This document shows positions 1-6,708 of a stretch of 7,663 bases of DNA, piece after piece (the stretch's first letter is position 1; every line of letters starts with the position of its first letter). Source of the stretch: Candidatus Microgenomates bacterium (GTDB lineage: Bacteria; Patescibacteriota; Microgenomatia; UBA1406; GWC2-37-13); contig JACOTV010000114.1 in assembly GCA_016178125.1 (NCBI GenBank), positions 1 to 7,663 of the forward strand. The letters are read 5' to 3'. The notes beneath the pieces were generated by a model. That model was not told the DNA's origin. It saw only the letters and a list, made by a program, of their open reading frames with translations, and did no database searches. A program made the translations under genes and the position numbers.

Positions 1-479
1 ACGGCTTTCTTCATGGCCTCGGGGGTCGGGCTGGTGCCTGGCGCTCCGGTGGTCACGGCTGCTCCTGAAGGTGCTGGGGTGGTCCCTGCTTGCTTCTGGA
101 TGTTAATCGGAGCAACTTCGATGATCTTATTCGCTTTTTCACGGAATAAGATAGCTTTTTTAGCTTTTATATACAGAATGACTTTGTCACCGTTTTCAGC
201 TTTGGCAAAGAACGGTTGTTCTTTAAGCTTGTTACGATCGGTAACGGTTGCGATGGTTGGGGTCTCGTCCTTGGGAAGAACCATAAGCTGTCCCAATTTT
301 GCAACGGTGCTTTCGACTTCTTGACGTGCCGCCTGCTGAGGATTTTTCAGCAGCTTAGCAGTCACTTGGTACTTGTTATAGAAATAATAAGAAGGGATCA
401 AGGCGAGTACTGCGCCAATGAGTAAACCTATGATAATGTTTCCTTCCTGAAGGGTTGAGCGTTTATTTGAATCGTTCAT
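1..479 (-). CDS. Membrane-anchored Patescibacteria-type protein, partial (C-terminus beyond left edge)
   Basis: The frame reads from an ATG at 479 down to the window edge, giving 159 codons with no stop; it is not closed here. The protein starts MNDSNKRSTLQEGN, then has one hydrophobic segment at about residues 14-33, so it is probably anchored by its N-terminus with the rest outside the membrane. The middle carries LPKDETPTIATVTDRNK followed by ENGDKVILYIKAKKAILF and KIIEVAPINI. I recognise this core as a recurrent, uncharacterised Patescibacteria protein; its function is unknown to me. The visible end (from about residue 135) is a low-complexity Pro/Thr/Ala/Gly linker, suggesting an extended tail. 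It lies 11 bases downstream of pilD on the same strand, so it is probably co-transcribed, and a role at the cell surface or pilus is inference only. No clear Shine-Dalgarno motif precedes the start. Confidence 0.8.
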   Translation of the reverse strand, partial: MNDSNKRSTLQEGNIIIGLLIGAVLALIPSYYFYNKYQVTAKLLKNPQQAARQEVESTVAKLGQLMVLPKDETPTIATVTDRNKLKEQPFFAKAENGDKVILYIKAKKAILFREKANKIIEVAPINIQKQAGTTPAPSGAAVTTGAPGTSPTPEAMKKA

Positions 480-490
480 AATAGACAAGT

Positions 491-1267
491 CTAGCGAGTT
501 AAGAAAAGTTTGTCAACCACGAAAAACACCTGCTTTTGAAAATAGAAGAGGCAGACTATCCCAACAACCAAAAAGGGGCCAAAAGCGATCTTGTTTTTCA
601 TTTTTGTTCGCCGTGATGCAAGCAAACCCACCCCAACGATCGCCCCCGTTAAAAATGCAATATACAAAGCAAGTCCACCTCGGTATACCCCCAAAAGAAC
701 TCCTATTCCAAACGCCAACTTCACGTCACCAAAGCCCATCCCCCGCCCCCGAGTCAGCAAAAAGAGGATTAAAATGGGGAGCATAACGAGAATTCCCTCG
801 CCTAAACGTAACAAAATCCCCGTGAGTGTTGCGCCACTAAACAAGATCATCAGCATCGCGATACCTACAAGCGCAACCTGCATCTCGTCGGGAATGATCT
901 GATAGCGCAAATCGGCGACCAGGATGACCAAGAGCACCGACGAAAGCGCAATACTGAATATCCTCAGTATCGGCAACGTAAAGGGGCTGTAATACCAACT
1001 AAGAACAAACACAACACCGGTCACCAGCTCGACAAGCGGATATTGGACCGAAAGCTTTTTATGACAATAGCGACATTTCCCTTTCAGCAATACATACGAA
1101 ATCACCGGTATAAGATCGTTCCAACGGAGGGTTTTTTTACAATAATCGCAGTGGGAACGGCCGCCGATAGTTTGTTCCATTGACAGACGATCAGCCAAGA
1201 CATTCAGAAACGAGCCAAAGGCAAGACCGTACACGAACAGAATGAATACGAATGGGCTATCTATCAT
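491..1267 (-). CDS. pilD: Prepilin peptidase / N-methyltransferase (A24 family)
   Basis: The 258-residue product is a full-length type IV prepilin leader peptidase, an integral membrane aspartic protease that cuts the leader of prepilins and usually methylates the new N-terminus. Visible family marks are the FGSFLNVLADRL opening (about 17-28) and two CxxC pairs (Cys40/43 and Cys65/68) of the cytoplasmic zinc-binding loop. The first catalytic Asp is Asp119 in ADLRYQIIPDEM, the second is Asp181 in GMGFGDVKLA, and FGPFL lies near 229-233. The spacing of the two aspartates (62 residues) fits the family. Several hydrophobic segments span about 80-250. It lies 36 bases after the M16 peptidase stop and 11 bases before the next gene, consistent with an operon. 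CPR bacteria commonly keep type IV pili, used for attachment or DNA uptake. No pilin is visible here, so the substrate is unknown. No strong ribosome binding site is seen. Confidence 0.95.
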   Translation of the reverse strand: MIDSPFVFILFVYGLAFGSFLNVLADRLSMEQTIGGRSHCDYCKKTLRWNDLIPVISYVLLKGKCRYCHKKLSVQYPLVELVTGVVFVLSWYYSPFTLPILRIFSIALSSVLLVILVADLRYQIIPDEMQVALVGIAMLMILFSGATLTGILLRLGEGILVMLPILILFLLTRGRGMGFGDVKLAFGIGVLLGVYRGGLALYIAFLTGAIVGVGLLASRRTKMKNKIAFGPFLVVGIVCLFYFQKQVFFVVDKLFLTR

Positions 1268-1303
1268 GTTTCAATGGTAAAAGGGTAAATGAAATATGAA
1301 AAA

Positions 1304-2587
1304 TTAGAAAGCGAGATCGTGTTCAGTGAAGTCGCTTTTTTTGTACGGGCCAATAATCGAAAGGTTAAGGAGCTCTTGTTTGAAGATGTCTTGCGCAACC
1401 GCCACCACTTGTTCGGCGGTTACCGCTTCTATTTTTTCAATAATTTCGGCGGGTGTACGCGTATCTTTCTGTAGAAGCAACTCGTTTCCAAAAAACGATG
1501 CGACGTTCTGTGAATCCTCCATCGAAAGCAGGGTACGACCTTTTATGAGTGCCTTCGCCTTGAGGAGTTCTTCTTTTGAAAACTCTCCGTGCAACATTTT
1601 TTTGTGCTCTTTGAGAATTACCTTGATTGCTTCCTTGGTTTTTTCGACACTGTTGGTGACTCCCGCCGACGTGACGAAGCTCCCGACGTCGGCGTAACTC
1701 GTGCGCCCCGTCGAAATGTAATAACACAGTCCCCGCTTCTCGCGCACTTCACTAAAAAGCCGCGAAGACATACCACCGCCCAAGATGGTCGCCAAAATAC
1801 TTGACGCATATTTTGAAGGATGGCTGAATCCATGAGATCGGAACCCTAAGCAGAAATGTGTTTGTTCGGTTTTCTTGTGATACGAAAGGACTGCCGGCTT
1901 TTGCTGGTGCTCTATCACGTTTTCAAAGCTCCCCGATACCGGAAGCCGGGCCCATGACCCAAAGGCCTTCTCGATTTGGTCAAGATACGACTTTGTATTA
2001 CCACCAAACCCACCCGCAACCACGAGAACTGCATTATCGGGGTGATACAACTCGTGCATGTAGTCAAGAAACGTCTGCCGGTTAAAGCTCATGACCGTGT
2101 CTTTAGTTCCTGCGATTTCGTATCCCAAGGAAGTTCCTTTGTACAGTAGCTCTTCAAACAGATCGCCGCTTTTCCACATTGGCGTATCTTCGTACATATT
2201 AATTTCTTCGATAATGACGCCTTTTTCTTTCTCGATCTCCTGATCCAGAAGAAGCGGCTCAAGTATCATGTCAGAAAGCACGCCGATGACTGTTCCAAAG
2301 TTGTCACTCGTTGACTTTATCCAGTATCCGGTGTGATCTTTTGAGGTAAATGCATTGTATTTACCTCCCAGTCCTTCGATCGTCGAGGTAATGGTGAACG
2401 AATCAGGATAGCGCTTGGAACCCTTAAACGCCATATGCTCAAAAAAGTGGGCAATGCCATTGTTTTGGGCGTTCTCATAGCGTGAACCGGCGCCGATGAG
2501 GAGGATCGTGGTAAGCGTCGGAAATGATTTGGTATCTATGGTTAGGACGCGCAGGCCGTTTGAAAGTGTGGTGACATGGGGTTTCAT
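1304..2587 (-). CDS. M16 family zinc metallopeptidase (processing-peptidase type)
   Basis: The 427-residue product has both halves of a single-chain M16B peptidase, the length usual for bacterial PqqL/YmxG/MPP-like enzymes. The inverted zinc motif HxxEH is His47, Glu50 and His51 in AHFFEHMAFKGS. The distal zinc-ligand Glu is Glu127 or Glu128 in GVIIEEINMYED, about 76 residues on as expected. The C-terminal half has SSRLFSEVREKRGLCYY (about 274-290), with the substrate-binding Arg285 and Tyr289 pair. The active site looks intact. There is no signal peptide, so it is probably cytoplasmic or peripherally associated. The start is ATG at 2587; an in-frame TAA inside the upstream TATAAT box rules out a longer protein. 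It heads the M16-pilD-anchored protein run. The substrate is unknown; proximity to pilD suggests, without proof, handling of exported or membrane peptides. Confidence 0.95.
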   Translation of the reverse strand: MKPHVTTLSNGLRVLTIDTKSFPTLTTILLIGAGSRYENAQNNGIAHFFEHMAFKGSKRYPDSFTITSTIEGLGGKYNAFTSKDHTGYWIKSTSDNFGTVIGVLSDMILEPLLLDQEIEKEKGVIIEEINMYEDTPMWKSGDLFEELLYKGTSLGYEIAGTKDTVMSFNRQTFLDYMHELYHPDNAVLVVAGGFGGNTKSYLDQIEKAFGSWARLPVSGSFENVIEHQQKPAVLSYHKKTEQTHFCLGFRSHGFSHPSKYASSILATILGGGMSSRLFSEVREKRGLCYYISTGRTSYADVGSFVTSAGVTNSVEKTKEAIKVILKEHKKMLHGEFSKEELLKAKALIKGRTLLSMEDSQNVASFFGNELLLQKDTRTPAEIIEKIEAVTAEQVVAVAQDIFKQELLNLSIIGPYKKSDFTEHDLAF

Positions 2588-2598
2588 TGAACATTTAG

Positions 2599-2604
2599 AT
2601 TATA
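2599..2604 (-). promoter_or_regulatory. -10 box for the M16-pilD operon
   Basis: On the minus strand this reads TATAAT, a perfect match to the sigma-70 -10 consensus, with 11 bases between it and the ATG at 2587. A start of transcription 6-8 bases downstream would leave a leader of only about 3-5 nucleotides. No convincing -35 box is visible at 16-18 bases upstream. No Shine-Dalgarno motif lies before the ATG. Prediction from sequence only. Confidence 0.6.
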
Positions 2605-2615
2605 CCTCATTTTCC

Positions 2616-2624
2616 TGCTATAAT
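2616..2624 (+). promoter_or_regulatory. Extended -10 promoter of the polysaccharide deacetylase
   Basis: The sequence TGCTATAAT is a perfect extended -10 element (TGn plus TATAAT). It ends 11 bases before the ATG at 2636, the same spacing as the divergent M16 promoter, so the mRNA would start about 5 nucleotides before the coding region. An in-frame TGA sits directly before the ATG (2633-2635), so no earlier start exists. The -35 region matches poorly (TAGATT at 2596-2601), which an extended -10 can compensate for. Confidence 0.65.
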
Positions 2625-2635
2625 GACCCACCTGA

Positions 2636-3400
2636 ATGGATACGCTTATTGCAGCCTTGGCGGCGCTCCATATAATCACTGCGCCGCTTGCCCCGATCGC
2701 CTCATACACCGCAGTGCACTCTTGTGAGTTTACCGCAAACAAGCGAATCGCGCTTACCTTTGATGCCGATATGACCGCGGGTATGGAGAAATTACTGGAA
2801 ACTCATGAGGTAACGAGTTGGTATAACCGAGATCTCATACATTATTTGAATCGTCACCAAATACCTGCGACCCTCTTTCTGACTGGTATGTGGGCCGAGA
2901 CCTATCCAAAAGAGGCACGCGCTTTAGCCCGCAACCCCCTGTTTGAAATCGCCAATCACTCGTATTCACACCCCGGATTTGCCCACCCCTGTTACGGACT
3001 CGAATATGTTAACGAGGCTCAAAAGCGTTACGAACTCTATCACTCAAAAGCGGTGCTTAAAGCCATAACAGGGATTGATACTACCTTGTTTCGATTCCCG
3101 GGAGGATGCCAGGCAGCGATGGACGTCGAGCTCGTGAGGTCGATGGGGCTTACACCAGTCGGATGGACTATTGTCTCAGGGGATGCATTCGCAGGCGACA
3201 CGGCCTCAATCGTTCAAAACGTATTGAGCCAAGCACATGACGGAGGTATTGTAGTCGCCCATATGAACGCTGGTCCAAACGCGCCAAAAACTGCCGAAGC
3301 GATAAAAGAACTCGTGCCAATATTGCGGTCCGAAGGATTCATATTCGTGAAGGTTTCGGAACTATTGCCCATCGATGATTTATTGGCGTGCCGAGAGTAA
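2636..3400 (+). CDS. Polysaccharide deacetylase (NodB/CE4 family), probably exported
   Basis: The 254-residue product is a carbohydrate esterase 4 enzyme, a family that removes acetyl groups from peptidoglycan or other amino-sugar polymers. Motifs appear in order: TFDAD (Asp43 and metal-binding Asp45), HSYSH (His108, His112), RFPGG (Arg153), GWTIVSGDAF (Trp177) and GGIVVAHMN (His209). The catalytic set looks complete. Residues 4-23 are hydrophobic, so it is probably exported or anchored, although no basic residue precedes this segment as in a normal signal peptide. Between motif 1 and the next strand it has an extra stretch of about 20 residues containing SWYN (61-64), which I have seen in CPR relatives. 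The start is fixed by a TGA directly upstream of the ATG. Its 3' end overlaps the convergent response regulator by 21 bases. The natural substrate is unproven; remodelling of its own cell wall is the simplest reading. Confidence 0.92.
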   Translation: MDTLIAALAALHIITAPLAPIASYTAVHSCEFTANKRIALTFDADMTAGMEKLLETHEVTSWYNRDLIHYLNRHQIPATLFLTGMWAETYPKEARALARNPLFEIANHSYSHPGFAHPCYGLEYVNEAQKRYELYHSKAVLKAITGIDTTLFRFPGGCQAAMDVELVRSMGLTPVGWTIVSGDAFAGDTASIVQNVLSQAHDGGIVVAHMNAGPNAPKTAEAIKELVPILRSEGFIFVKVSELLPIDDLLACRE

Positions 3401-3757
3401 CAAGTGCTTCTTTACGATCTGTTCAAGATCATCGATATCAAACGGTTTACATAAATACCCATCAGCACCGACCCGCGCCGCGACTTCCTGAGTGTCCTTA
3501 CTGGCGGAGATTACAATAACGGGAATTTGCATGCAGTCTTTGTCTTTTTTAAGAATCGGCACCAGCTGTTCGCCTCCCAGACTCGGCATCCATAGATCAA
3601 TGAGAATCAGATCGGGGATAAGCCTTTTGACCGTCGTGACAACCTTCTCGCTGTCTCGCGACGCCACCACTGTGTACCCTGCATCCTCGAGAACTATTTT
3701 CACGACGTCAACAATGCCGGGATCATCATCGCACACAAAAACTGTTTGTTTTCTCAT
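3380..3757 (-). CDS. Single-domain response regulator (receiver only)
   Basis: The 125-residue product is a stand-alone CheY-like receiver domain. It has the acidic pocket Asp10-Asp11-Asp12, the phospho-acceptor Asp54 in LILIDLWMP, the switch Ser84 in VIVISAS, and Lys104-Pro105 in YLCKPFD. No output domain follows, so it must act by protein contact or pass the phosphate on. Its ATG overlaps the stop of the upstream histidine kinase (ATGA, 3754-3757), implying translational coupling and a cognate pair. Its last 21 bases overlap the end of the deacetylase gene on the other strand, leaving no room for a terminator between them. Whether it controls envelope genes nearby is unknown. Confidence 0.93.
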   Translation of the reverse strand: MRKQTVFVCDDDPGIVDVVKIVLEDAGYTVVASRDSEKVVTTVKRLIPDLILIDLWMPSLGGEQLVPILKKDKDCMQIPVIVISASKDTQEVAARVGADGYLCKPFDIDDLEQIVKKHLLLSARQ

Positions 3758-5763
3758 ATCTTAGTACGGATGGGTCCCGCAATCGGTAATTCTACAGTGA
3801 AAATCGACCCACGTCCTTCGATACTTTCGACGTTTATTTTACCATTGTGCCGTTTAACAATCTCAGACGAGATAAACAGACCAATTCCCAACCCAGAAAA
3901 CTCCTTTGCTGCGCTTTCGACTCGATAGAATCTATTAAAGAGCTTCGTCTGATACTTTGCCGGAATACCAATACCAAAGTCTTGCACTGAAATCCTTACG
4001 AAACGGTCTGATTTGGCCATGGTCACTACTACTTTGTTCGATCGTGGAGAATATTTTATCGCATTCGTTAGTAAATTGTGTAGGACTTGTTCCAGCCTGA
4101 ATCTATCTCCACGCATACGGATATGAACTGGATGCTTCAGGAGGATTTTATGTTGCTCGGCGGTGTTTTGGATCCCCTCAATGCTCTCCTTAACCAACTC
4201 ATAGGCATTAAATTCAGTGAAATCAAACAAAATTTTGCCTGACTGTATTTTCGAGACATCGAGCAAATCGGCAATCAAGCCACTCAGACGATCGATATAG
4301 TTATTTGTCTTGGCAAGAAGCGCGCCCGCGGCTTTATTGTCGGAAGCCGCAACCACGCGCTCAAGAATTTGCGTATAGCCTTTTATGCTAGTCAATGGCG
4401 TTTTAAGCTCATGCGACGCAATGCTGATAAATTCGTCTTTACGCTCTTCCAACCGCTTGCGCTCAGTGATATCGAGTACGAAGGCGATAAATAATCTTTG
4501 CTCGCGATTTAATAGTGTTTTCCCGACGATAACCGGCACCCGGGATTTATCTTTTCTAATAAATTCTTTTTCATATTGTTCAACCTTTCCACGGCGCATA
4601 AGCAGGCGATTTTTGGTAGCAACAAGCTTCCGTAACTCGGGGGCGGTGAGCTCGTGCCAATTAAGTCCCTTTCCTGCCAAGTCCAGACGACTGTAATTCA
4701 GCATATGCAAAAACGCATCGTTTGCCTCGTAAATAAATCCGTCGAGGTCGGCCAATACAACACCGATAACATTGGATTCGGCAAGCGCACTAAACTTCTT
4801 CTGACTATCCAGAAGTTCCAGCTCAGTTTCCCTCTGCTCAATGTCGCTTGCGTGAAGCGACTGGGCGTTTTCCCAAATGAGCAGAATAAAAATCGCAATG
4901 AGCGAGTTAACCACGAGGAGATACCGAAAATCATTATTGTAGAGTCCCATACGGAACCCCAGGAGAATGATCCATCCAACTAGAAGCGGAAGAATAATCG
5001 CAAATATAATAAGACGCCGCACTAGGAAGCCGCCTGCTGAATCTTTTGTGAAAATATCCATGACCTGGCGAGTAGGGCGGGCAAAAAGGAGGCCCATAAT
5101 CAAAAGTGCGTAACAAAGGAGCGTGGGAAGCGCCGCACTAAAAGACGTCGAACCAACGAGATTTATCTGGTAAATATAGCTAATAGCGAGCGGCATGGTA
5201 ACAAGGGCTGCGATAAGAATGAGGAGCTGGCTATAGTAAACCCGTTTAATTTTGAAATCATAAAACACCATTGCAACTCCCAGCGCGGTGAAAAAGAAGG
5301 GTGTATTCGGTATCGAGTGGTCGGTACCTGAGGCATCGAAGGCGGGGGGGAAACCTAAAAAGACTGCATCGAAATCAAAGTTAAATCCGGCAAAATAGGC
5401 GATGAGTCGTATGAGCCCAAGGGCAAGTACAACCGATGCAGTAATTGTGCGTAGAACAGAATATACGATCCGTGCTATTCCATTGGCGGATGGACGAACT
5501 GATAATAGTATATAGATACCCGCCGCGATAAACGCAATCGCAGTACTCACTCTCATCGAAGGATACGAGAGGGCGAAGCTCCTGAGCCTAGGAATGTCGA
5601 GGTACCAACCGACTATCACCAGAATACCAACAAGAATAATGAGAGCTGCAGCCACGCGGGCTAACAACTGGAACAGGCGCACTTTAGCCGGATCGGTGTA
5701 CCCGAACTTACGGTGTCTTGTGGGACTGCTCTTTCGCCTGGCTGTATTCAGTATCATTTGCAT
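3754..5763 (-). CDS. Membrane sensor histidine kinase: polytopic sensor, PAS, HisKA, HATPase
   Basis: The 669-residue product begins with a basic stretch, then about eight hydrophobic segments (roughly 34-55, 73-89, 104-125, 153-168, 177-196, 207-228, 249-270, 281-297). A short helix of about 300-320 leads into a PAS domain (about 322-432, ending VLDITERKRLEERKDEF). The dimerisation/phosphotransfer domain has His451 in SIASHELKTPLTSIKGY. The ATPase domain has the N box (Asn567 in LLTNAIKYS), G1 DFGIGI (595-600), F box FNRFYR (609-614) and G2 GLGIGL (624-629). All catalytic boxes are intact. The membrane part shows repeated elements (see findings) and resembles an unnamed sensor region I have seen on other kinases; its signal is unknown. 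The start at 5763 is bounded by an in-frame TAG 12 bases upstream; Met at codon 3 is an alternative. It is coupled to the response regulator by a 4-base overlap. Confidence 0.94.
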   Translation of the reverse strand: MQMILNTARRKSSPTRHRKFGYTDPAKVRLFQLLARVAAALIILVGILVIVGWYLDIPRLRSFALSYPSMRVSTAIAFIAAGIYILLSVRPSANGIARIVYSVLRTITASVVLALGLIRLIAYFAGFNFDFDAVFLGFPPAFDASGTDHSIPNTPFFFTALGVAMVFYDFKIKRVYYSQLLILIAALVTMPLAISYIYQINLVGSTSFSAALPTLLCYALLIMGLLFARPTRQVMDIFTKDSAGGFLVRRLIIFAIILPLLVGWIILLGFRMGLYNNDFRYLLVVNSLIAIFILLIWENAQSLHASDIEQRETELELLDSQKKFSALAESNVIGVVLADLDGFIYEANDAFLHMLNYSRLDLAGKGLNWHELTAPELRKLVATKNRLLMRRGKVEQYEKEFIRKDKSRVPVIVGKTLLNREQRLFIAFVLDITERKRLEERKDEFISIASHELKTPLTSIKGYTQILERVVAASDNKAAGALLAKTNNYIDRLSGLIADLLDVSKIQSGKILFDFTEFNAYELVKESIEGIQNTAEQHKILLKHPVHIRMRGDRFRLEQVLHNLLTNAIKYSPRSNKVVVTMAKSDRFVRISVQDFGIGIPAKYQTKLFNRFYRVESAAKEFSGLGIGLFISSEIVKRHNGKINVESIEGRGSIFTVELPIAGPIRTKI

Positions 5764-5769
5764 AGGCGG

Positions 5770-5894
5770 AGGCTAAACTTCAGGAAATGATACCATACCA
5801 CTTATTTGATTCCGGTTATTTGCGATCAATTTATCCGAATATACGCATTTTTATGGCGAGCACCTCATGACATGATTTTTCAAGAGTTTAGCCT
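5770..5894. repeat. 10-base inverted repeat flanking the kinase promoter
   Basis: AGGCTAAACT at 5770-5779 and its exact reverse complement AGTTTAGCCT at 5885-5894 are separated by 105 bases. One arm covers the predicted start of the kinase transcript and the other lies upstream of the -10 box. It could be a pair of regulator sites, or chance; no function is shown. Confidence 0.4.
5787..5795 (-). promoter_or_regulatory. Candidate extended -10 promoter of the kinase-regulator pair
   Basis: On the minus strand this reads TGGTATCAT, an extended -10 form (TGn) with five of six matches to TATAAT. It ends 23 bases before the ATG at 5763, giving a leader of about 16 nucleotides. No clear -35 box and no good Shine-Dalgarno motif are seen. 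It is weaker than the other promoters in the window. Confidence 0.4.
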
Positions 5895-5935
5895 TTATTT
5901 GAGCCCCAAATATAATGTTTATCCCTGCATACGTC

Positions 5936-5951
5936 ACCGTAATTTCACGGT
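5936..5951. other. Weak stem-loop in the spacer between dus and the kinase gene
   Basis: ACCGT (5936-5940) and ACGGT (5947-5951) can pair around a 6-base loop. On the minus strand this lies about 40 bases beyond the dus stop, but no run of U follows, so it is not a convincing intrinsic terminator. The rest of the 228-base spacer (5764-5991) is AT-rich with only short open frames, and I see no RNA gene in it. Confidence 0.25.
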
Positions 5952-5991
5952 AGAATTCGGTGCGATTGTTCAATCTTTACGATAGCGCATT

Positions 5992-6708
5992 TCACGTGTT
6001 TTGGTCGGCTTCAATAAGGGCGATCATGTCGGCGAACTTGCGCCGCTCCATGAGCGCTTGACGCAACTCATTTGCACCTTCAAAATCACGCACATACATT
6101 TTAAAGAATTTTTTCATCATCTCAAAGTTCTTGGTTCGCCCCCATGTTTCTTCATACAATGTGAGGTGTTTGACCAAAATATCCATGTACTCCTGTTTTG
6201 TGTGTGTTCTAGGCGTGGTGGATTTTTCAAAGATCCATGGATTGTGAAAAATACCGCGTCCAATCATGATGCCGTCGACGCCGTACGTTTTGTGTGCGTC
6301 GACGGCGTGAGCGTACGACTTAATGTCGCCGTTTCCGATGATGAGTGTATCGGGCGCGCGGGTGTCACGCAGCCTTGCCGCGCGCCCTATTTCTTCCCAA
6401 TTTGCCTCGCCTTTTGACATCTGTGTTGCGACGCGCCCATGAATCGTGAGGGCAGCAAGCTGTTGATCAAGCAAAAATCCTATCCATTCGTCGGTAATAA
6501 TTTTGTCATGGCCCAGACGTGTTTTTACACTCACCGGCATGTCTCCTGCGCCGTGTTTAACCGCTGAGATGAAGCTTGCGGCAAGTTCATAGTGCCCAAT
6601 GGTTCCGGCGCCTGCGTTGCGTTTCATAACAGCAGGCACCGGACACCCCATGTTAATGTCGATGCCATCAAAGCCTAGCTCACGAACCGTCTCCGCAGCA
6701 GCCTTCAT
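5992..6708 (-). CDS. dus: tRNA-dihydrouridine synthase, main C-terminal part (gene appears broken)
   Basis: This 238-codon frame is the catalytic core and C-terminal helical domain of an FMN- and NADPH-dependent enzyme that reduces uridine to dihydrouridine in tRNA D-loops. It shows ELGFDGIDINMGCP with the catalytic Cys22, Lys29-type MKRNAGAG, SVKTRLG (60-66), TIHGR (88-92), GNGDI (125-129) and the flavin-phosphate region GVDGIMIGRGIF (143-154). The usual family length is about 320-350 residues. Here the first strands of the TIM barrel are absent from this frame, which is closed by a TGA two codons before the ATG at 6708. The missing N-terminus is found just upstream in another frame (6680-6814), so this is one gene split in two. 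Without the first strands, flavin binding would probably fail. An assembly deletion is a serious alternative. Confidence 0.85.
   Translation of the reverse strand: MKAAAETVRELGFDGIDINMGCPVPAVMKRNAGAGTIGHYELAASFISAVKHGAGDMPVSVKTRLGHDKIITDEWIGFLLDQQLAALTIHGRVATQMSKGEANWEEIGRAARLRDTRAPDTLIIGNGDIKSYAHAVDAHKTYGVDGIMIGRGIFHNPWIFEKSTTPRTHTKQEYMDILVKHLTLYEETWGRTKNFEMMKKFFKMYVRDFEGANELRQALMERRKFADMIALIEADQNT

Noticed and set aside
13..425. Plus-strand open frames at the left edge
   Set aside because: The minus strand here encodes the conserved anchored protein with ENGDKVILYIKAKKA. The plus-strand frames are its shadows and have no start signals.
591..902. Plus-strand open frame of about 100 codons inside the pilD region
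   Set aside because: It lies antisense to pilD, whose minus-strand frame has all catalytic motifs. The plus-strand product is Pro/Lys-rich with no recognisable features.
5787..5870. Possible 27-codon plus-strand small gene (MIPYHLFDSGY...) in the spacer
   Set aside because: No promoter or ribosome binding site, no recognisable features, and the length is expected by chance in an AT-rich spacer.
5964..5975. GATTG-TT-CAATC small palindrome after dus
   Set aside because: The 2-base loop would force it down to a 4-base stem, and no U-run follows on the minus strand.
6001..6417. Plus-strand 138-codon open frame antisense to dus
   Set aside because: The minus strand carries clear dihydrouridine synthase motifs throughout. 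The plus-strand product shows no family features.
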